The notes beneath the pieces were generated by a model, which was not told the DNA's origin, did no database searches, and worked only from the letters and a program-made list of their open reading frames with translations. Shown piece by piece: positions 55,299-64,000 of a DNA stretch of 64,000 nt. The stretch's first letter is position 1. Each line of letters starts with the position of its first letter. The position numbers and the translations under genes were made by a program. Source of the stretch: Spongiibacteraceae bacterium (GTDB taxonomy: Bacteria; Pseudomonadota; Gammaproteobacteria; Pseudomonadales; Dasaniaceae); assembly GCA_028280715.1 (NCBI GenBank), contig JANQLG010000013.1, forward strand, positions 1 to 64,000. Direction: 5' to 3'.

Positions 55299-55664
55299 TT
55301 AGGCTTGCTCTTTTATGAACAAACTGGCGGTAAACGCTTCAATCGAAGCTGCCAATTCAATGGTTTCCTCCGCCGGTATTTGCCGAATCAACTCTTCCGT
55401 CTCTGAATCGTACACCTGAACTACAGTGATTCCTGTCTGTTCCTCAACACTGAATGATAATGTTCGTTGAATATTTTGAACAAAATCATTTAGCTTACTG
55501 ACGGCTGACTCTAACTCCTCTGGTTCAGGTGCCTCATTTCGCTGTTCAGGTAAGGCCTGCGATTCGGTAACTGTTACTTCCGACTCTTCAGCCTGCTGGG
55601 CAGGCGTCGACTCCGGTAGTTTAACCGCCGGCTGTAAACCATTGTTAACGATATTGTTAATCAT
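55299..55664 (-). CDS. flaG: FlaG family protein
   Basis: 121 residues. N-terminal linker rich in Glu and Pro, then the FlaG core SKLNDFVQNIQRTLSFSVEE and YDSETEELIRQIPAEE. FlaG influences filament length in Vibrio and Pseudomonas. It follows flagellin by 86 bp and probably shares its sigma-28 transcript. Confidence 0.9.
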   Translation of the reverse strand: MINNIVNNGLQPAVKLPESTPAQQAEESEVTVTESQALPEQRNEAPEPEELESAVSKLNDFVQNIQRTLSFSVEEQTGITVVQVYDSETEELIRQIPAEETIELAASIEAFTASLFIKEQA

Positions 55665-55690
55665 GGTTAATTACCCTTACATCGCACGGT

Positions 55691-55739
55691 TACAAGCCCC
55701 CAATAATATCACTTATGGATAGTCTATTGGAGACTTGTA
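55691..55739 (-). promoter_or_regulatory. Stem-loop between flagellin and flaG
   Basis: 15-bp inverted repeat with two G-U pairs (55691-55705 with 55725-55739), no T-run. It could protect the abundant flagellin mRNA and reduce read-through into flaG. Confidence 0.6.
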
Positions 55740-55750
55740 TCACCATCACC

Positions 55751-57220
55751 TTACTGAAGCAGCGACAACACCTGCTGAGGCAGTGTGTTGGCCTGAGACA
55801 ATACCGAGATACCTGCCTGTTGCAGAATCTGGTTTTTAGTCAAGCTGGCTGTTTCAGCAGCAAAGTCAGCATCCTGGATACGCGATTGCGCAGCAGATAC
55901 GTTCTCGGATACGTTAGTCAGGTTAGCAATGGTTGATTGCAAACGGTTCTGAATCGCACCAAGATCTGCACGCTGTGAGGCGATGTTATCCAATGCCGCA
56001 TCGACAACAGCCAGAGCCGACTGTGCGCCAGCATCAGTTGTGCCTGATACATCGATGTCCTGTACAGCGGAGAATGAGCTGTTGTTAGTACCTGCACTAG
56101 CAAACACATCCGCTGCTGCGTTGGCAACAGTAAATGAACCTTCGCTGGAAGCTAAAGAGACAGTACCTGTAGCAACACCATCGTTGGTACCGCCTTCAGT
56201 CATGGTTACTGCGGTGCCACCTTGTGAGGTCAAAACCGCTGTTTGGTTACCTGCACCACCACCGGCAAAGTTCTCAATAACGATGTTACGGCCATCATTA
56301 GTGCTAAGGTTGATAACAGATTGGTTTGCACCTGAGAAGCTGGCAGTTACACCACTAGCTCCTGAAACACCATTGATCGCTGCGGCAAGCGCACTGAGGT
56401 CGTTGGCATCAGTTAAGTTAGCTGATACTGCTGAACCGTTGATGTTAAACGTGAAGGCGCCAGCAGCAAAGGTACCAAAGGTGCCTAGCGTTGCGCTGTT
56501 AGTAGCTGTCGCAGTAATTCCGATGTTACCCGCGCCTGTGTTGATAGCGGTAGCGATGGCATCTGCTCCATCGTTAGCCGAGTAAGTGATGGCGGCAGAA
56601 GTGCCTGCCCCTGTGGTAACTGACAGGTCAGTTTCAGCGGCAACGCCGTTGACAATACCGGTGTTCACAGCATTACCTGTGATAGTACCGTCTGCAACCA
56701 GTGTGTTGCTACCCAGAGATGCGGCACGTGCGTCACCCACTGTTACACTGATGGTTTCATTTGCCTGAGCACCGACTTGGAAACTGGTTGTTCCGAATGT
56801 GCCATCAAGCAATAAACGGCTACCGAATCGGGTAGTGGTTGCAATCCGGTCGATCTCAGAAATCAGCTGGCTGACCTCTGCTTGTAGGTTGGCTCTTTCG
56901 CCCGCGCCGTTTGAACCGTTAGCAGCCTGGATAGACAGCTCACGAATCCGTTGAAGGTTGTTACCGGTCTCATCCAGTGCACCTTCAGCAACCTGCGCGA
57001 TAGAAATACCGTCGTTAGCGTTACGAGCTGCCTGATTCAGACCCCTCACCTGTGATTCGAAGCGTTGCACAATCGCCAAGCCCGCAGCATCGTCTCTTGC
57101 TGAGTTGATGCGTAGACCTGAAGAAAGGCGTTGTAAGGACGTCTGCAAGGCATTTTGCGACTGATCCAAATTCCGCTGAGCGTTCAAGGACGCAATATTT
57201 GTGTTAATGACCTGTGGCAT
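55751..57220 (-). CDS. fliC: Flagellin
   Basis: 489 residues. N-terminal D0-D1: [39 protein letters not shown] and [21 protein letters not shown]-terminal D1-D0: [20 protein letters not shown] and [20 protein letters not shown]. The middle (residues 180-390) is Ala/Gly/Thr-rich and low in Lys. Only flagellin gene in the window. A sigma-28 promoter lies about 90 bp upstream. Confidence 0.96.
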   Translation of the reverse strand: MPQVINTNIASLNAQRNLDQSQNALQTSLQRLSSGLRINSARDDAAGLAIVQRFESQVRGLNQAARNANDGISIAQVAEGALDETGNNLQRIRELSIQAANGSNGAGERANLQAEVSQLISEIDRIATTTRFGSRLLLDGTFGTTSFQVGAQANETISVTVGDARAASLGSNTLVADGTITGNAVNTGIVNGVAAETDLSVTTGAGTSAAITYSANDGADAIATAINTGAGNIGITATATNSATLGTFGTFAAGAFTFNINGSAVSANLTDANDLSALAAAINGVSGASGVTASFSGANQSVINLSTNDGRNIVIENFAGGGAGNQTAVLTSQGGTAVTMTEGGTNDGVATGTVSLASSEGSFTVANAAADVFASAGTNNSSFSAVQDIDVSGTTDAGAQSALAVVDAALDNIASQRADLGAIQNRLQSTIANLTNVSENVSAAQSRIQDADFAAETASLTKNQILQQAGISVLSQANTLPQQVLSLLQ

Positions 57221-57310
57221 TGCTAGTTCTCCTTGGCTCCTTGAAGGCTCAGGCCTGGGGGAGCGTTGGTTAATGGTGTATGCACACCGATTTTGTCGTG
57301 TTCAGAGAGG

Positions 57311-57337
57311 TTATCGACGGTTGTTTAATTATCTTTA
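57311..57337 (-). promoter_or_regulatory. Sigma-28 promoter of flagellin
   Basis: Minus strand TAAA (57337-57334), 15 bp, GTCGATAA (57318-57311), one base from the FliA consensus TAAA-N15-GCCGATAA. Confidence 0.85.
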
Positions 57338-57480
57338 GTGTGTTTATTAAGAACGTATTGTTATGAAATAGCTTAATTTTTTTTGAAATGGTTTTAAGTG
57401 ATTGAAACTAAGAGGAAATACTCAAGTACTGGGTGATATTTCACAGAGGCGTACGGCAAGTTGAACGGTATTTTCTTTAC

Positions 57481-57507
57481 TAAAGAATTATGAAAGTTGA
57501 CCGATAA
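57481..57507 (+). promoter_or_regulatory. Sigma-28 promoter of fliS
   Basis: TAAA (57481-57484), 15 bp, ACCGATAA (57500-57507), one base from consensus. It is divergent from the flagellin promoter, 85 bp upstream of fliS. Confidence 0.82.
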
Positions 57508-57591
57508 CCTATTTACACCCAATACTGATATTCAGTAATGGTGTGTCGGAGATAATGAATTAGCAAGTTCATAGAATGAGGCTTCCTGCAT

Positions 57592-57975
57592 ATGAATAAT
57601 GGTTTGGCGCAATATCAGCAAGTGAATACTTCTTCAGCCGTTGAAGGAGCATCTCCACATCGACTAATCCAGATGTTAATGGATGGGGTATTACAACGTT
57701 TGGCTGAAGCGAAAGGCGCAATGCGAAGAAATGCTGTTAATGACAGAGGGGAGGCCATCGGCAAAGCAATAAGCATTATTGGTGGACTGCGAGACAGTCT
57801 GAACCAGGATGTTGATTCCGATGTGACCCGCAATCTGAACGACCTATATGCATATATGACGAAGCGGCTGATGGAAGCTAATCTTCATAGCAGTGAAGAG
57901 GCCATCGATGAAGTGATGGCTCTGATGAGGACGGTAAAATCCGGGTGGGATGAAATAGCCGCCGAAGTGAATTAA
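57592..57975 (+). CDS. fliS: Flagellar export chaperone FliS
   Basis: 127 residues. YQQVNTSSAVEGASPHRLIQMLMDGVLQRL and LNDLYAYMTKRLMEANLHSS cover the FliS four-helix fold. It binds the flagellin C-terminus before export. In most relatives it follows fliD; here it is alone on the opposite strand with its own sigma-28 promoter and terminator. Confidence 0.95.
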   Translation: MNNGLAQYQQVNTSSAVEGASPHRLIQMLMDGVLQRLAEAKGAMRRNAVNDRGEAIGKAISIIGGLRDSLNQDVDSDVTRNLNDLYAYMTKRLMEANLHSSEEAIDEVMALMRTVKSGWDEIAAEVN

Positions 57976-57993
57976 CTCATTAATTTCTAAAGC

Positions 57994-58022
57994 AATAAGG
58001 CCGGGTTCCCGGCCTTATTTTT
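57994..58022 (+). terminator. Terminator of fliS
   Basis: AATAAGGCCGGG (57994-58005) and CCCGGCCTTATT (58008-58019) pair perfectly around TT, followed by T-rich sequence. Confidence 0.93.
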
Positions 58023-58198
58023 ATCAGCCGAACTAATGCGTATTTGTGCTTACTAGCAATCTGCTATTACCTTGTCTAAGGTTGTCAGTAGGGTAAACAT
58101 TTTAGCTAAGGAGGGCTCCATATCTTTTGCTTTGGGGGAGCAGTATGCCAGCGAATTCAACGTCTTTTATCGAGAGTAATATACGGGAGTGATGTCTC

Positions 58199-60394
58199 TT
58201 GGAAGCTCTTGATGTGGTCGAAGGATTGCCCGAACGTCCCACAGTGTTGGTTGTCGAGGATAACCCTGTTGAGCGACAACTAATAGGAAAAATACTCCGT
58301 AATTTTGATTTTGAAGTCATCGCTGTTGATTGCGGTGAAGTCGTTCTCGATACCGTCGTCAATTACCAACCCGACCTAATTCTGCTTGATGCACTGTTAC
58401 CTGATATCGATGGGTTTGAAGTGTGTTTGCATCTGCGCGCGCACCCCAAGGGTGTGTATATTCCCATTATTATGCTGACGGGGTTGGACGACGTCAGTTC
58501 TATTAATCGTGCCTATGAAGTGGGGGCAACGGACTTTTTTACCAAACCTATTAATCACTCATTGCTGGTTCATCGCATTCGTTATTTGTTGAGAGCCAGG
58601 GTGATTATGGATCAATTGCGACTGAGCAAACAGTCTTTGGCGAGTGCCCAGCAGGCGGCAAGGTTGGGGCATTGGGAATTGGATGTAGAAAAGAATCGCT
58701 TCCATCTGTCAGAGGAGGTACTGCACCTTTATCGGGTGCAGGAAGATGAGCAGGATACGTCTGATATCAATGTTCTGTATACCAAATGCCACCCTGACGA
58801 TGTAATGTACTTTGAGCGCCTATTAAGTGCTTCTATTCGTGAGCTGAAGGAAGCGCGTATTGAACACCGCATTTTATTGGATGATAACTCTACGCGTTAT
58901 ATTGAGTTACATACGACAGTGCTCTCAGATCAAGGTGACGGCAGTAATCATATTCTTGGTATCAGCATTGACGTTACTGAAAGGAAGGAGTCAGAGCGTG
59001 AAATTCTCCGACTCGCGTACTGCGATCGTCTTACTGGTTTACCCAATCGTTCATTGATGGAGTTGTACCTGGATCAGTCCATTCCCCGATCACATGCTAA
59101 CGGTAGCTCTGTGGCGATACTCAGTATCGACCTTGATTTGTTTAACCGGATTAATAATTCTATGGGACACAGTGCGGGTGATGCTGTGCTGCAACAGCTT
59201 ACCGAACGATTGGGCAAATTAGTCAACTCGACAGGTGTGTCCCAATATCTTGATCGTTTATCGGTGTCCCAGGAACCTTCTCTTGATGATCTTGGCAAGC
59301 AAATGTTAGGGCGTTTGGCTGCCGATACCTTTGTGATTATTCTGTCTGAAGTGGATAGAAATGGCGCCGAAGCGATGCGCTTTGCCAACTTGGTTAAACG
59401 TACGTTTGAGTCACCGTTCATTTATCGAGGCCAGGAACTGTTTGTTTCCGCCAGTGTTGGTTTGGCTTATTCCGAATCGGGAAGCAGTTTGGCGGAGACA
59501 TTACTGCAGCATGCAGATCTTGCACTACATGAGGCGAAAACCCAGGGCAGGAATCGGGTTAAGGAATACAGTGGTGAATTGGTCTCTAAGGTATCAACTC
59601 ACCTGTCGATTCAGAGTGATTTGAGAAAGGCTATCGCCAATGGTGAATTCCAATTGGTTTATCAGCCCAAAGTGTCAACGAAGGATGGTTCTGTTAAAGG
59701 CTTTGAAGCTTTGGTGCGATGGATACATCCAGTAAAAGGTGTGATTCCCCCTGATCAGTTTATTAGTGTCGCTGAAGAAACCGGGCAGATCGTCGAGTTG
59801 GGGCAGTGGGTATTAAACACTGCTTGTAAGCAAAACAAGCAGTGGCGGGATCAAAAGTTGATCGATGTGGTGATGGCGGTGAATGTATCTGCCCGGCAGT
59901 TTAAGGAAGGTAACCTGATTGAAGTCGTAGAGTCTGCGTTAGGACAGAGTGGTCTTCCCGGCAATAAGCTGGAGTTGGAAATGACAGAGGGAGTATTAAT
60001 GTCTGATCCTGATAGTGAGCAGGTTATTGCTGAGCTTAGAGATCGAGGAGTCTCTATCGCGCTTGATGATTTTGGTACCGGTTATTCTTCGCTGAGCTAT
60101 ATCACGCGTTTTCCCATCGATACTATTAAAATTGATCGCTGCTTTGTGCAGGACATATCAATTACCTCTGAGAAGGCGGCTGTAGTTTCTGCTGTTTCCA
60201 ATCTGTCCCATAGCTTGAGTTTAAATGTGGTGGCAGAGGGCGTTGAAACCGAAACAGAGTTGGATGTTATCAAGCAGTTACATTGTGATGAGGTTCAGGG
60301 CTATTACTTTTGTCGTCCAATGGCTGCTGCCGATATCAGTGAATGGCTAATCAACCGTAATTCATCACCAAAGGTTGCTAATAAAATGCATTAA
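58199..60394 (+). CDS. Response regulator with PAS, degenerate GGDEF and intact EAL domains
   Basis: 731 residues starting at TTG, chosen because GGGAG stands 9 nt upstream and no in-frame ATG precedes the receiver. Receiver (VLVVEDNPVERQLIG; phospho-acceptor in LILLDALLPD), PAS/PAC (residues 145-265), GGDEF-like domain in which the active-site motif is changed to R-L-A-A-D-T-F, and an EAL domain with all key residues: FEALVRW, AVNVSARQF, ELEMTEGVL, ALDDFGTGYSSL, IKIDR, AEGVET, QGYYFCRPM. Expected to be a c-di-GMP phosphodiesterase, here amid flagellar genes, so it should favour swimming. Confidence 0.93.
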   Translation: MEALDVVEGLPERPTVLVVEDNPVERQLIGKILRNFDFEVIAVDCGEVVLDTVVNYQPDLILLDALLPDIDGFEVCLHLRAHPKGVYIPIIMLTGLDDVSSINRAYEVGATDFFTKPINHSLLVHRIRYLLRARVIMDQLRLSKQSLASAQQAARLGHWELDVEKNRFHLSEEVLHLYRVQEDEQDTSDINVLYTKCHPDDVMYFERLLSASIRELKEARIEHRILLDDNSTRYIELHTTVLSDQGDGSNHILGISIDVTERKESEREILRLAYCDRLTGLPNRSLMELYLDQSIPRSHANGSSVAILSIDLDLFNRINNSMGHSAGDAVLQQLTERLGKLVNSTGVSQYLDRLSVSQEPSLDDLGKQMLGRLAADTFVIILSEVDRNGAEAMRFANLVKRTFESPFIYRGQELFVSASVGLAYSESGSSLAETLLQHADLALHEAKTQGRNRVKEYSGELVSKVSTHLSIQSDLRKAIANGEFQLVYQPKVSTKDGSVKGFEALVRWIHPVKGVIPPDQFISVAEETGQIVELGQWVLNTACKQNKQWRDQKLIDVVMAVNVSARQFKEGNLIEVVESALGQSGLPGNKLELEMTEGVLMSDPDSEQVIAELRDRGVSIALDDFGTGYSSLSYITRFPIDTIKIDRCFVQDISITSEKAAVVSAVSNLSHSLSLNVVAEGVETETELDVIKQLHCDEVQGYYFCRPMAAADISEWLINRNSSPKVANKMH

Positions 60395-60460
60395 ATAGCA
60401 AAGATTTTTAAAATTTCTTTCCGCTCGTTATTGCCTAACGTCTTAAAATGTGTCATAAAA

Positions 60461-60490
60461 TTGACCTGTCAATAATAAGACTTTTTTAAT
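60461..60490 (+). promoter_or_regulatory. Candidate sigma-70 promoter of fleQ
   Basis: TTGACC (60461-60466), 18 bp, TTTAAT (60485-60490), about 75 bp before the start codon. As the class I master regulator, fleQ should have a housekeeping promoter. Confidence 0.45.
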
Positions 60491-60566
60491 GACTAAGAAC
60501 AAGTCAATACGCCGTCAAGGCGGTTTTCCGTTTCAATAAAAAATTACAATCTAAGGTCTCATATCT

Positions 60567-62015
60567 ATGTGGGAAGACAATAATGTCATCATCGTTGATG
60601 ACAATGAGCAGCGTCGTCATGATTCTCAGGTTATTTTAGATTTTTTAGGTGAAAACCCTGTTGCCTATTCTTGTGATGAATGGTCAAGTGTTCTTTCCCA
60701 GCCAGAGGCTAAAGACAATACTCGTCAGGTAAAGACCCTCATTTTTGGTAGCTGTGAAAATCAGGTCATGGAAACTCGGCTGACCCAAGCCAATGAGTGG
60801 GATCGTTCCTGTCCGATCATAGCGATCGATCATCCAAACCTGGACGATGTTGAAGATTTTGATTTACGCCATAAGGTAATAGCTCAATTAGAGTTCCCGC
60901 CCAGCTACAACAAATTTATGGACTCGCTGCACCGCGCCCAGGTTTATCGTGAACAATACGATATCAATGCCGGGCGGGTACAGCAGCGCGATGTGCAATT
61001 GTTTAGAAGTCTGGTCGGCACCAGTCGAGAGTTGCAAAAAGTGCGCGAGATGATGGCGCAGGTAGCCGATAAAGATGTGACGGTATTGATTACCGGAGAG
61101 TCGGGTACGGGGAAAGAAGTTGTAGCCCGCACATTGCACTACAACTCGCATCGCCGCAATATGCCATTTGTTCCTGTTAACTGTGGTGCCATTCCCAGAG
61201 AATTGCTTGAGAGTGAATTGTTTGGCCATGAGAAAGGCGCCTTTACCGGTGCGGTGACCAGTCGGGCAGGACGTTTCGAACTCGCTCAGGGTGGCACATT
61301 ATTCCTCGACGAAATTGGTGATATGCCGCTGGATATGCAGGTAAAAATTCTTCGTGTTCTTCAAGAGCGCTGTTATGAGCGTGTTGGTGGTAACAAAACG
61401 ATACCCACCGACGTTAGAATTATCACCGCTACTCACCGCAACCTTGAGGATATGATTGCTGATGGCCGCTTCCGTGAAGATCTTTATTACCGGCTAAATG
61501 TCTTCCCTATTGAAATGCCACCGCTCAGAGAGCGTGTGGAAGATATTCCTTTGCTGCTGAATGAATTGATTACCCGTCTTGAGAATGAAAAGCGTGGTTC
61601 GATCCGCTTTAATTCAGCAGCGATTATGTCTCTGTGTCGCCACGAGTGGGCGGGCAACGTGCGCGAGCTGGCGAATCTGGTTGAGCGTATGGCTATTCTG
61701 CATCCCTACGGTGTCGTGGGAGTCCAGGAATTGCCGAAAAAATTCCGCCACGTTGATGAATCTGATGAAGATCTGGTCATCCCGGAATCAGCCAAGAATG
61801 AAGGCATGCCGACGGTGGCCAATATGGATACGACGGCGCTACTGCCGGTTAACGGTATCGATCTTAAAGAGTATTTGACCAACCTGGAACGCAGCCTGAT
61901 TCAGCAGGCTCTGGATGACAGCGTTGGTGTGGTGGCGCGTGCTGCTGAAAAACTACAGATTCGTCGCACCACACTAGTTGAGAAAATGCGCAAGTACAAT
62001 CTGCAAAGAAAATAA
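60567..62015 (+). CDS. fleQ: Flagellar master regulator FleQ
   Basis: 482 residues. N-terminal FleQ domain is receiver-like ([15 protein letters not shown]) but the usual acceptor aspartate is replaced (LIFGSCENQ). AAA+ domain: Walker [17 protein letters not shown], sigma-54 contact [20 protein letters not shown]-finger area [22 protein letters not shown]. Fis-type HTH at the C-terminus ([20 protein letters not shown]). In Pseudomonas it activates flagellar genes with sigma-54 and responds to c-di-GMP and FleN. Confidence 0.95.
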   Translation: MWEDNNVIIVDDNEQRRHDSQVILDFLGENPVAYSCDEWSSVLSQPEAKDNTRQVKTLIFGSCENQVMETRLTQANEWDRSCPIIAIDHPNLDDVEDFDLRHKVIAQLEFPPSYNKFMDSLHRAQVYREQYDINAGRVQQRDVQLFRSLVGTSRELQKVREMMAQVADKDVTVLITGESGTGKEVVARTLHYNSHRRNMPFVPVNCGAIPRELLESELFGHEKGAFTGAVTSRAGRFELAQGGTLFLDEIGDMPLDMQVKILRVLQERCYERVGGNKTIPTDVRIITATHRNLEDMIADGRFREDLYYRLNVFPIEMPPLRERVEDIPLLLNELITRLENEKRGSIRFNSAAIMSLCRHEWAGNVRELANLVERMAILHPYGVVGVQELPKKFRHVDESDEDLVIPESAKNEGMPTVANMDTTALLPVNGIDLKEYLTNLERSLIQQALDDSVGVVARAAEKLQIRRTTLVEKMRKYNLQRK

Positions 62016-62199
62016 TGTCCTATGGGGTTTTCTATACGAGGCTTTCTATACCGAGCTTTACTATTGAGGGCTTTTGTAGAAAGCCCTTCCATATTACCTC
62101 TCCTATTGCCGTCCTTTGTTCTCACGCCTGTTTTGCCAAAACCTTGACTTGGCGATTCGTTATTTAACTATCTTGCTGATTTTGTTGAATAAATCAAAG
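62016..62199 (+). other. Gap between fleQ and fleS
   Basis: No gene. It holds a short repeat TTTCTATAC-GAGC (62034 and 62043 region) and a hairpin AGGGCTTT/AAAGCCCT (62067-62074 with 62080-62087) without a T-run, which may end or slow fleQ transcription ahead of the separate fleS promoter. Confidence 0.5.
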
Positions 62200-62215
62200 C
62201 GGCATGGTGTTTGCA
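62200..62215 (+). promoter_or_regulatory. Sigma-54 promoter of fleSR
   Basis: CGGCATGGTGTTTGCA: GG (62201-62202), ten bases, GC (62213-62214), about 105 bp before fleS. Consistent with FleQ activating fleSR. Confidence 0.85.
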
Positions 62216-62318
62216 ATAACTGACTTAATGCAATGAATCAGTCAATTTTGTGACTGCCGTCTGTTGGCGGCTTTGAAATATAGACATTGTGGTTATTCAT
62301 TATTAGTCAGGAGCATTC

Positions 62319-63539
62319 ATGTCTGCCAATGCGTTGAAGGATATTCAACAGCAACCATCACCAAACACTTCACGAGAGCAGTTGGTCTCGGCCTTCGAGC
62401 TATTCAATAATGTTTCATCACAACTAGCTGACAGTTATCACGAGATGGAACAGCAGGTTGGGTTACTCAATGCCGAGTTGCATGAAGTTGCCGAGCAGCG
62501 CTTAAAAGAACTGAAAGAAAAAGAGCGCATTACAAACCGCCTGGAGAATTTACTCCATTTATTACCTGCGGGGGTGGTGGTGCTGGATAGTCGAGGTGTA
62601 GTAACAGAGTGCAATCCCGCTGCACTGGATTTTCTTGGTGAGCCTTTAGTGGGGCAAGTGTGGCGAGATGTCATTAAGCGTTGCTTTGCACCACAAATTG
62701 ATGATGGTCATGAAATTTCATTAAAGGATGGACGCCGTATCAGTATGGTGACCCGTTCATTGCAAGGAGAACCGGGGCAGTTGATTCTATTGACCGATCT
62801 TACAGAAACCCGGGAGCTGCAGAAAAACCTGGCGCGCCATCGCCGTCTTTCAGAAATGGGGCGGATGATGTCTTCACTGGCTCATCAAATTCGTACACCA
62901 CTTTCTGCTGCTATGCTCTACGCCGGGCATCTTTGCGATTCTGAGTTGACTGAAGAGCAAAGCCAACGATTTTCAGGAAAAATCCTGTCGCGATTAAATC
63001 ATCTGGATCAGCAAGTTAAAGATATGCTGATTTTTGTTAAAGGCGATGTAAAACTTACTGACACAATGACTATGTCGCAGTTGATGACTGGTTTGGAAAA
63101 AGCCATGGAAGTTTCCATTGTCAGTCATCAAAGTACGTATAAAATCACTAACGACATTCCTCAGCTGAAATTACAGTGCAATGGTCAGAGTATTATCGGT
63201 GCGATGGTGAATCTGGTGAATAACGCCCTGCAGTCTCAACAAGATCCGGTACATGTTGATATTCATTGTCAGTTAATTAATGAATGCTATTTGCAAGTGA
63301 CCATTTCCGATAATGGTCCGGGCATTGAACAGGATATTCTTGCTAACTTGCATGAGCCCTTTTATACCACCAAGGCTCAGGGTACAGGGTTAGGTTTAGC
63401 TGTGGTCCGTTCAGTGGTGAAAGCTCATCATGGTGAATTTAAGCTCAGTTCAGAGCCAGGTGCAGGCAGCCAGGCGCGACTGCAATTTCCAATTATCCAG
63501 CAAGCAACAAATACCGTTCCGTCTTTGGAGGTGAAATGA
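62319..63539 (+). CDS. fleS: Flagellar sensor histidine kinase FleS
   Basis: 406 residues, no transmembrane segment. N-terminal coiled coil (LFNNVSSQLADSYHEMEQQV), PAS domain (LLPAGVVVLDSRGVVTECNP), H box MMSSLAHQIRTPLSAAMLY and HATPase with NLVNNALQSQQD, SDNGPGIEQDI, PFYTTKAQGTGLGLAV. It phosphorylates FleR. Its stop overlaps the fleR start by 4 bp. Confidence 0.95.
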   Translation: MSANALKDIQQQPSPNTSREQLVSAFELFNNVSSQLADSYHEMEQQVGLLNAELHEVAEQRLKELKEKERITNRLENLLHLLPAGVVVLDSRGVVTECNPAALDFLGEPLVGQVWRDVIKRCFAPQIDDGHEISLKDGRRISMVTRSLQGEPGQLILLTDLTETRELQKNLARHRRLSEMGRMMSSLAHQIRTPLSAAMLYAGHLCDSELTEEQSQRFSGKILSRLNHLDQQVKDMLIFVKGDVKLTDTMTMSQLMTGLEKAMEVSIVSHQSTYKITNDIPQLKLQCNGQSIIGAMVNLVNNALQSQQDPVHVDIHCQLINECYLQVTISDNGPGIEQDILANLHEPFYTTKAQGTGLGLAVVRSVVKAHHGEFKLSSEPGAGSQARLQFPIIQQATNTVPSLEVK

Positions 63540-64000
63540 GTACACAACCCCATGCATTATCGGCATCAATATTGGTTGTTGAAGATGACCGTGATTTACG
63601 CGAGGCGTTAGTCGACACCTTAGAACTTGCCGGTTGCACGGTGACACAGGTAGATAGTGCAGAGAAAGCATTAGACGTTATTCCCAATCTTGCACTGGAT
63701 ATGGTGGTATCAGATATCAACATGGGGGCAATGAGTGGCCTGGAGCTGCTCAAGGAAATTCGCAAAGATTACCCTCAGTTGCCAGTCTTGCTAATTACCG
63801 CCTACGGCAGCATCAGTGCTTCGGTAGAAGCGATTCAATGCGGCGCAGTTGATTATTTGGTTAAACCCTTCAAGCCGCAGTTGTTAGTTGAAACAATCAG
63901 CCGCTATGTTGGCGGCGTCAGCGCTGGTACAGAGGACGAGCCCATTGCAGTGGAACCGAGCAGTATACAGTTACTACAATTGGCTAAACGTGTTGCTGAA
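63536..64000 (+). CDS. fleR: Flagellar response regulator FleR (partial)
   Basis: 155 codons visible, cut by the window end. Receiver domain SILVVEDDRDLREALVDTLE, phospho-acceptor in MVVSDINMGAMSG, LLITAYGS and VDYLVKPF. The AAA+ domain would start just beyond the edge (SSIQLLQLAKRVAE). GGAGGTGAA before the ATG serves as ribosome site within fleS. FleR drives the sigma-54-dependent basal body and hook genes. Confidence 0.93.
   Translation, partial: MSTQPHALSASILVVEDDRDLREALVDTLELAGCTVTQVDSAEKALDVIPNLALDMVVSDINMGAMSGLELLKEIRKDYPQLPVLLITAYGSISASVEAIQCGAVDYLVKPFKPQLLVETISRYVGGVSAGTEDEPIAVEPSSIQLLQLAKRVAE

Noticed and set aside
55983-56585. Plus-strand frame of 200 codons within the flagellin gene
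   Set aside because: Low-complexity shadow of the flagellin middle domain with no ribosome site.

Overview
The window is chromosomal DNA of a motile gammaproteobacterium with moderate GC. The order smpB, ratA, ratB, bamE, fur, recN, grpE, dnaK, dnaJ, dapB is the one known from Pseudomonas and relatives. A polar-type flagellar cluster ends in fleQ-fleS-fleR, and the tmRNA tag reads ANDDNYGAQLAA. A marine member of the Cellvibrionales (Spongiibacteraceae-like) would fit, but this placement is an inference.

Layout. 1-4.4 kb (minus strand): a signalling block with a CheC-like phosphatase, a PAS histidine kinase, an EAL-HDOD protein, a STAS anti-sigma antagonist and a response regulator with a SpoIIE-type phosphatase part, cut by the window edge. 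4.4-5.9 kb: a chain of four perfect hairpins, then tmRNA (ssrA) and smpB. 6.0-8.2 kb: a Na+-dependent SNF transporter, ratA and ratB. 8.6-17.0 kb: a run of same-strand accessory genes separated by attC-like recombination sites, i.e. integron gene cassettes with no integrase in the window (a CALIN-type array). The cassettes encode a HEPN-domain protein, a Schlafen/AlbA_2 ATP-binding protein, a DUF4041/T5orf172 nuclease-like protein, a DM13 protein, several small membrane or secreted proteins and an AAC(3)-I-like aminoglycoside acetyltransferase. 17.2-21.6 kb: an ArsR-AHSA1-DUF899-GST operon with two perfect palindromic operators, then DUF2200, GFA and MBL-fold genes. 21.8-24.4 kb: bamE, fur and recN with a LexA box; synteny resumes here, so about 13 kb of accessory DNA sits between ratB and bamE.

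24.5-33.9 kb: an NtrC-type two-component pair divergent from a MacAB-like efflux operon (HlyD adaptor, ATPase, FtsX/MacB permease, beta-solenoid repeat protein). The operon has a sigma-54 promoter and tandem candidate activator sites. A ZIP metal transporter follows. 33.9-41.4 kb: hrcA, grpE, dnaK and dnaJ with sigma-32-like promoters, then dapB and long-form purC.

41.6-64.0 kb: flagellar genes flgBCDE, flgFGHIJKL, fliD plus a FliT-like gene, flagellin plus flaG, fliS, a c-di-GMP phosphodiesterase response regulator, fleQ, fleS and fleR (cut by the window end). Promoters visible by eye give a hierarchy: sigma-54 sites before flgB, flgF, fliD and fleS (FleQ/FleR level), and sigma-28 sites before flagellin and fliS (late genes). 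fliS is separated from fliD and lies divergent from flagellin. No tRNA, rRNA, CRISPR array, insertion sequence or integrase gene was seen.
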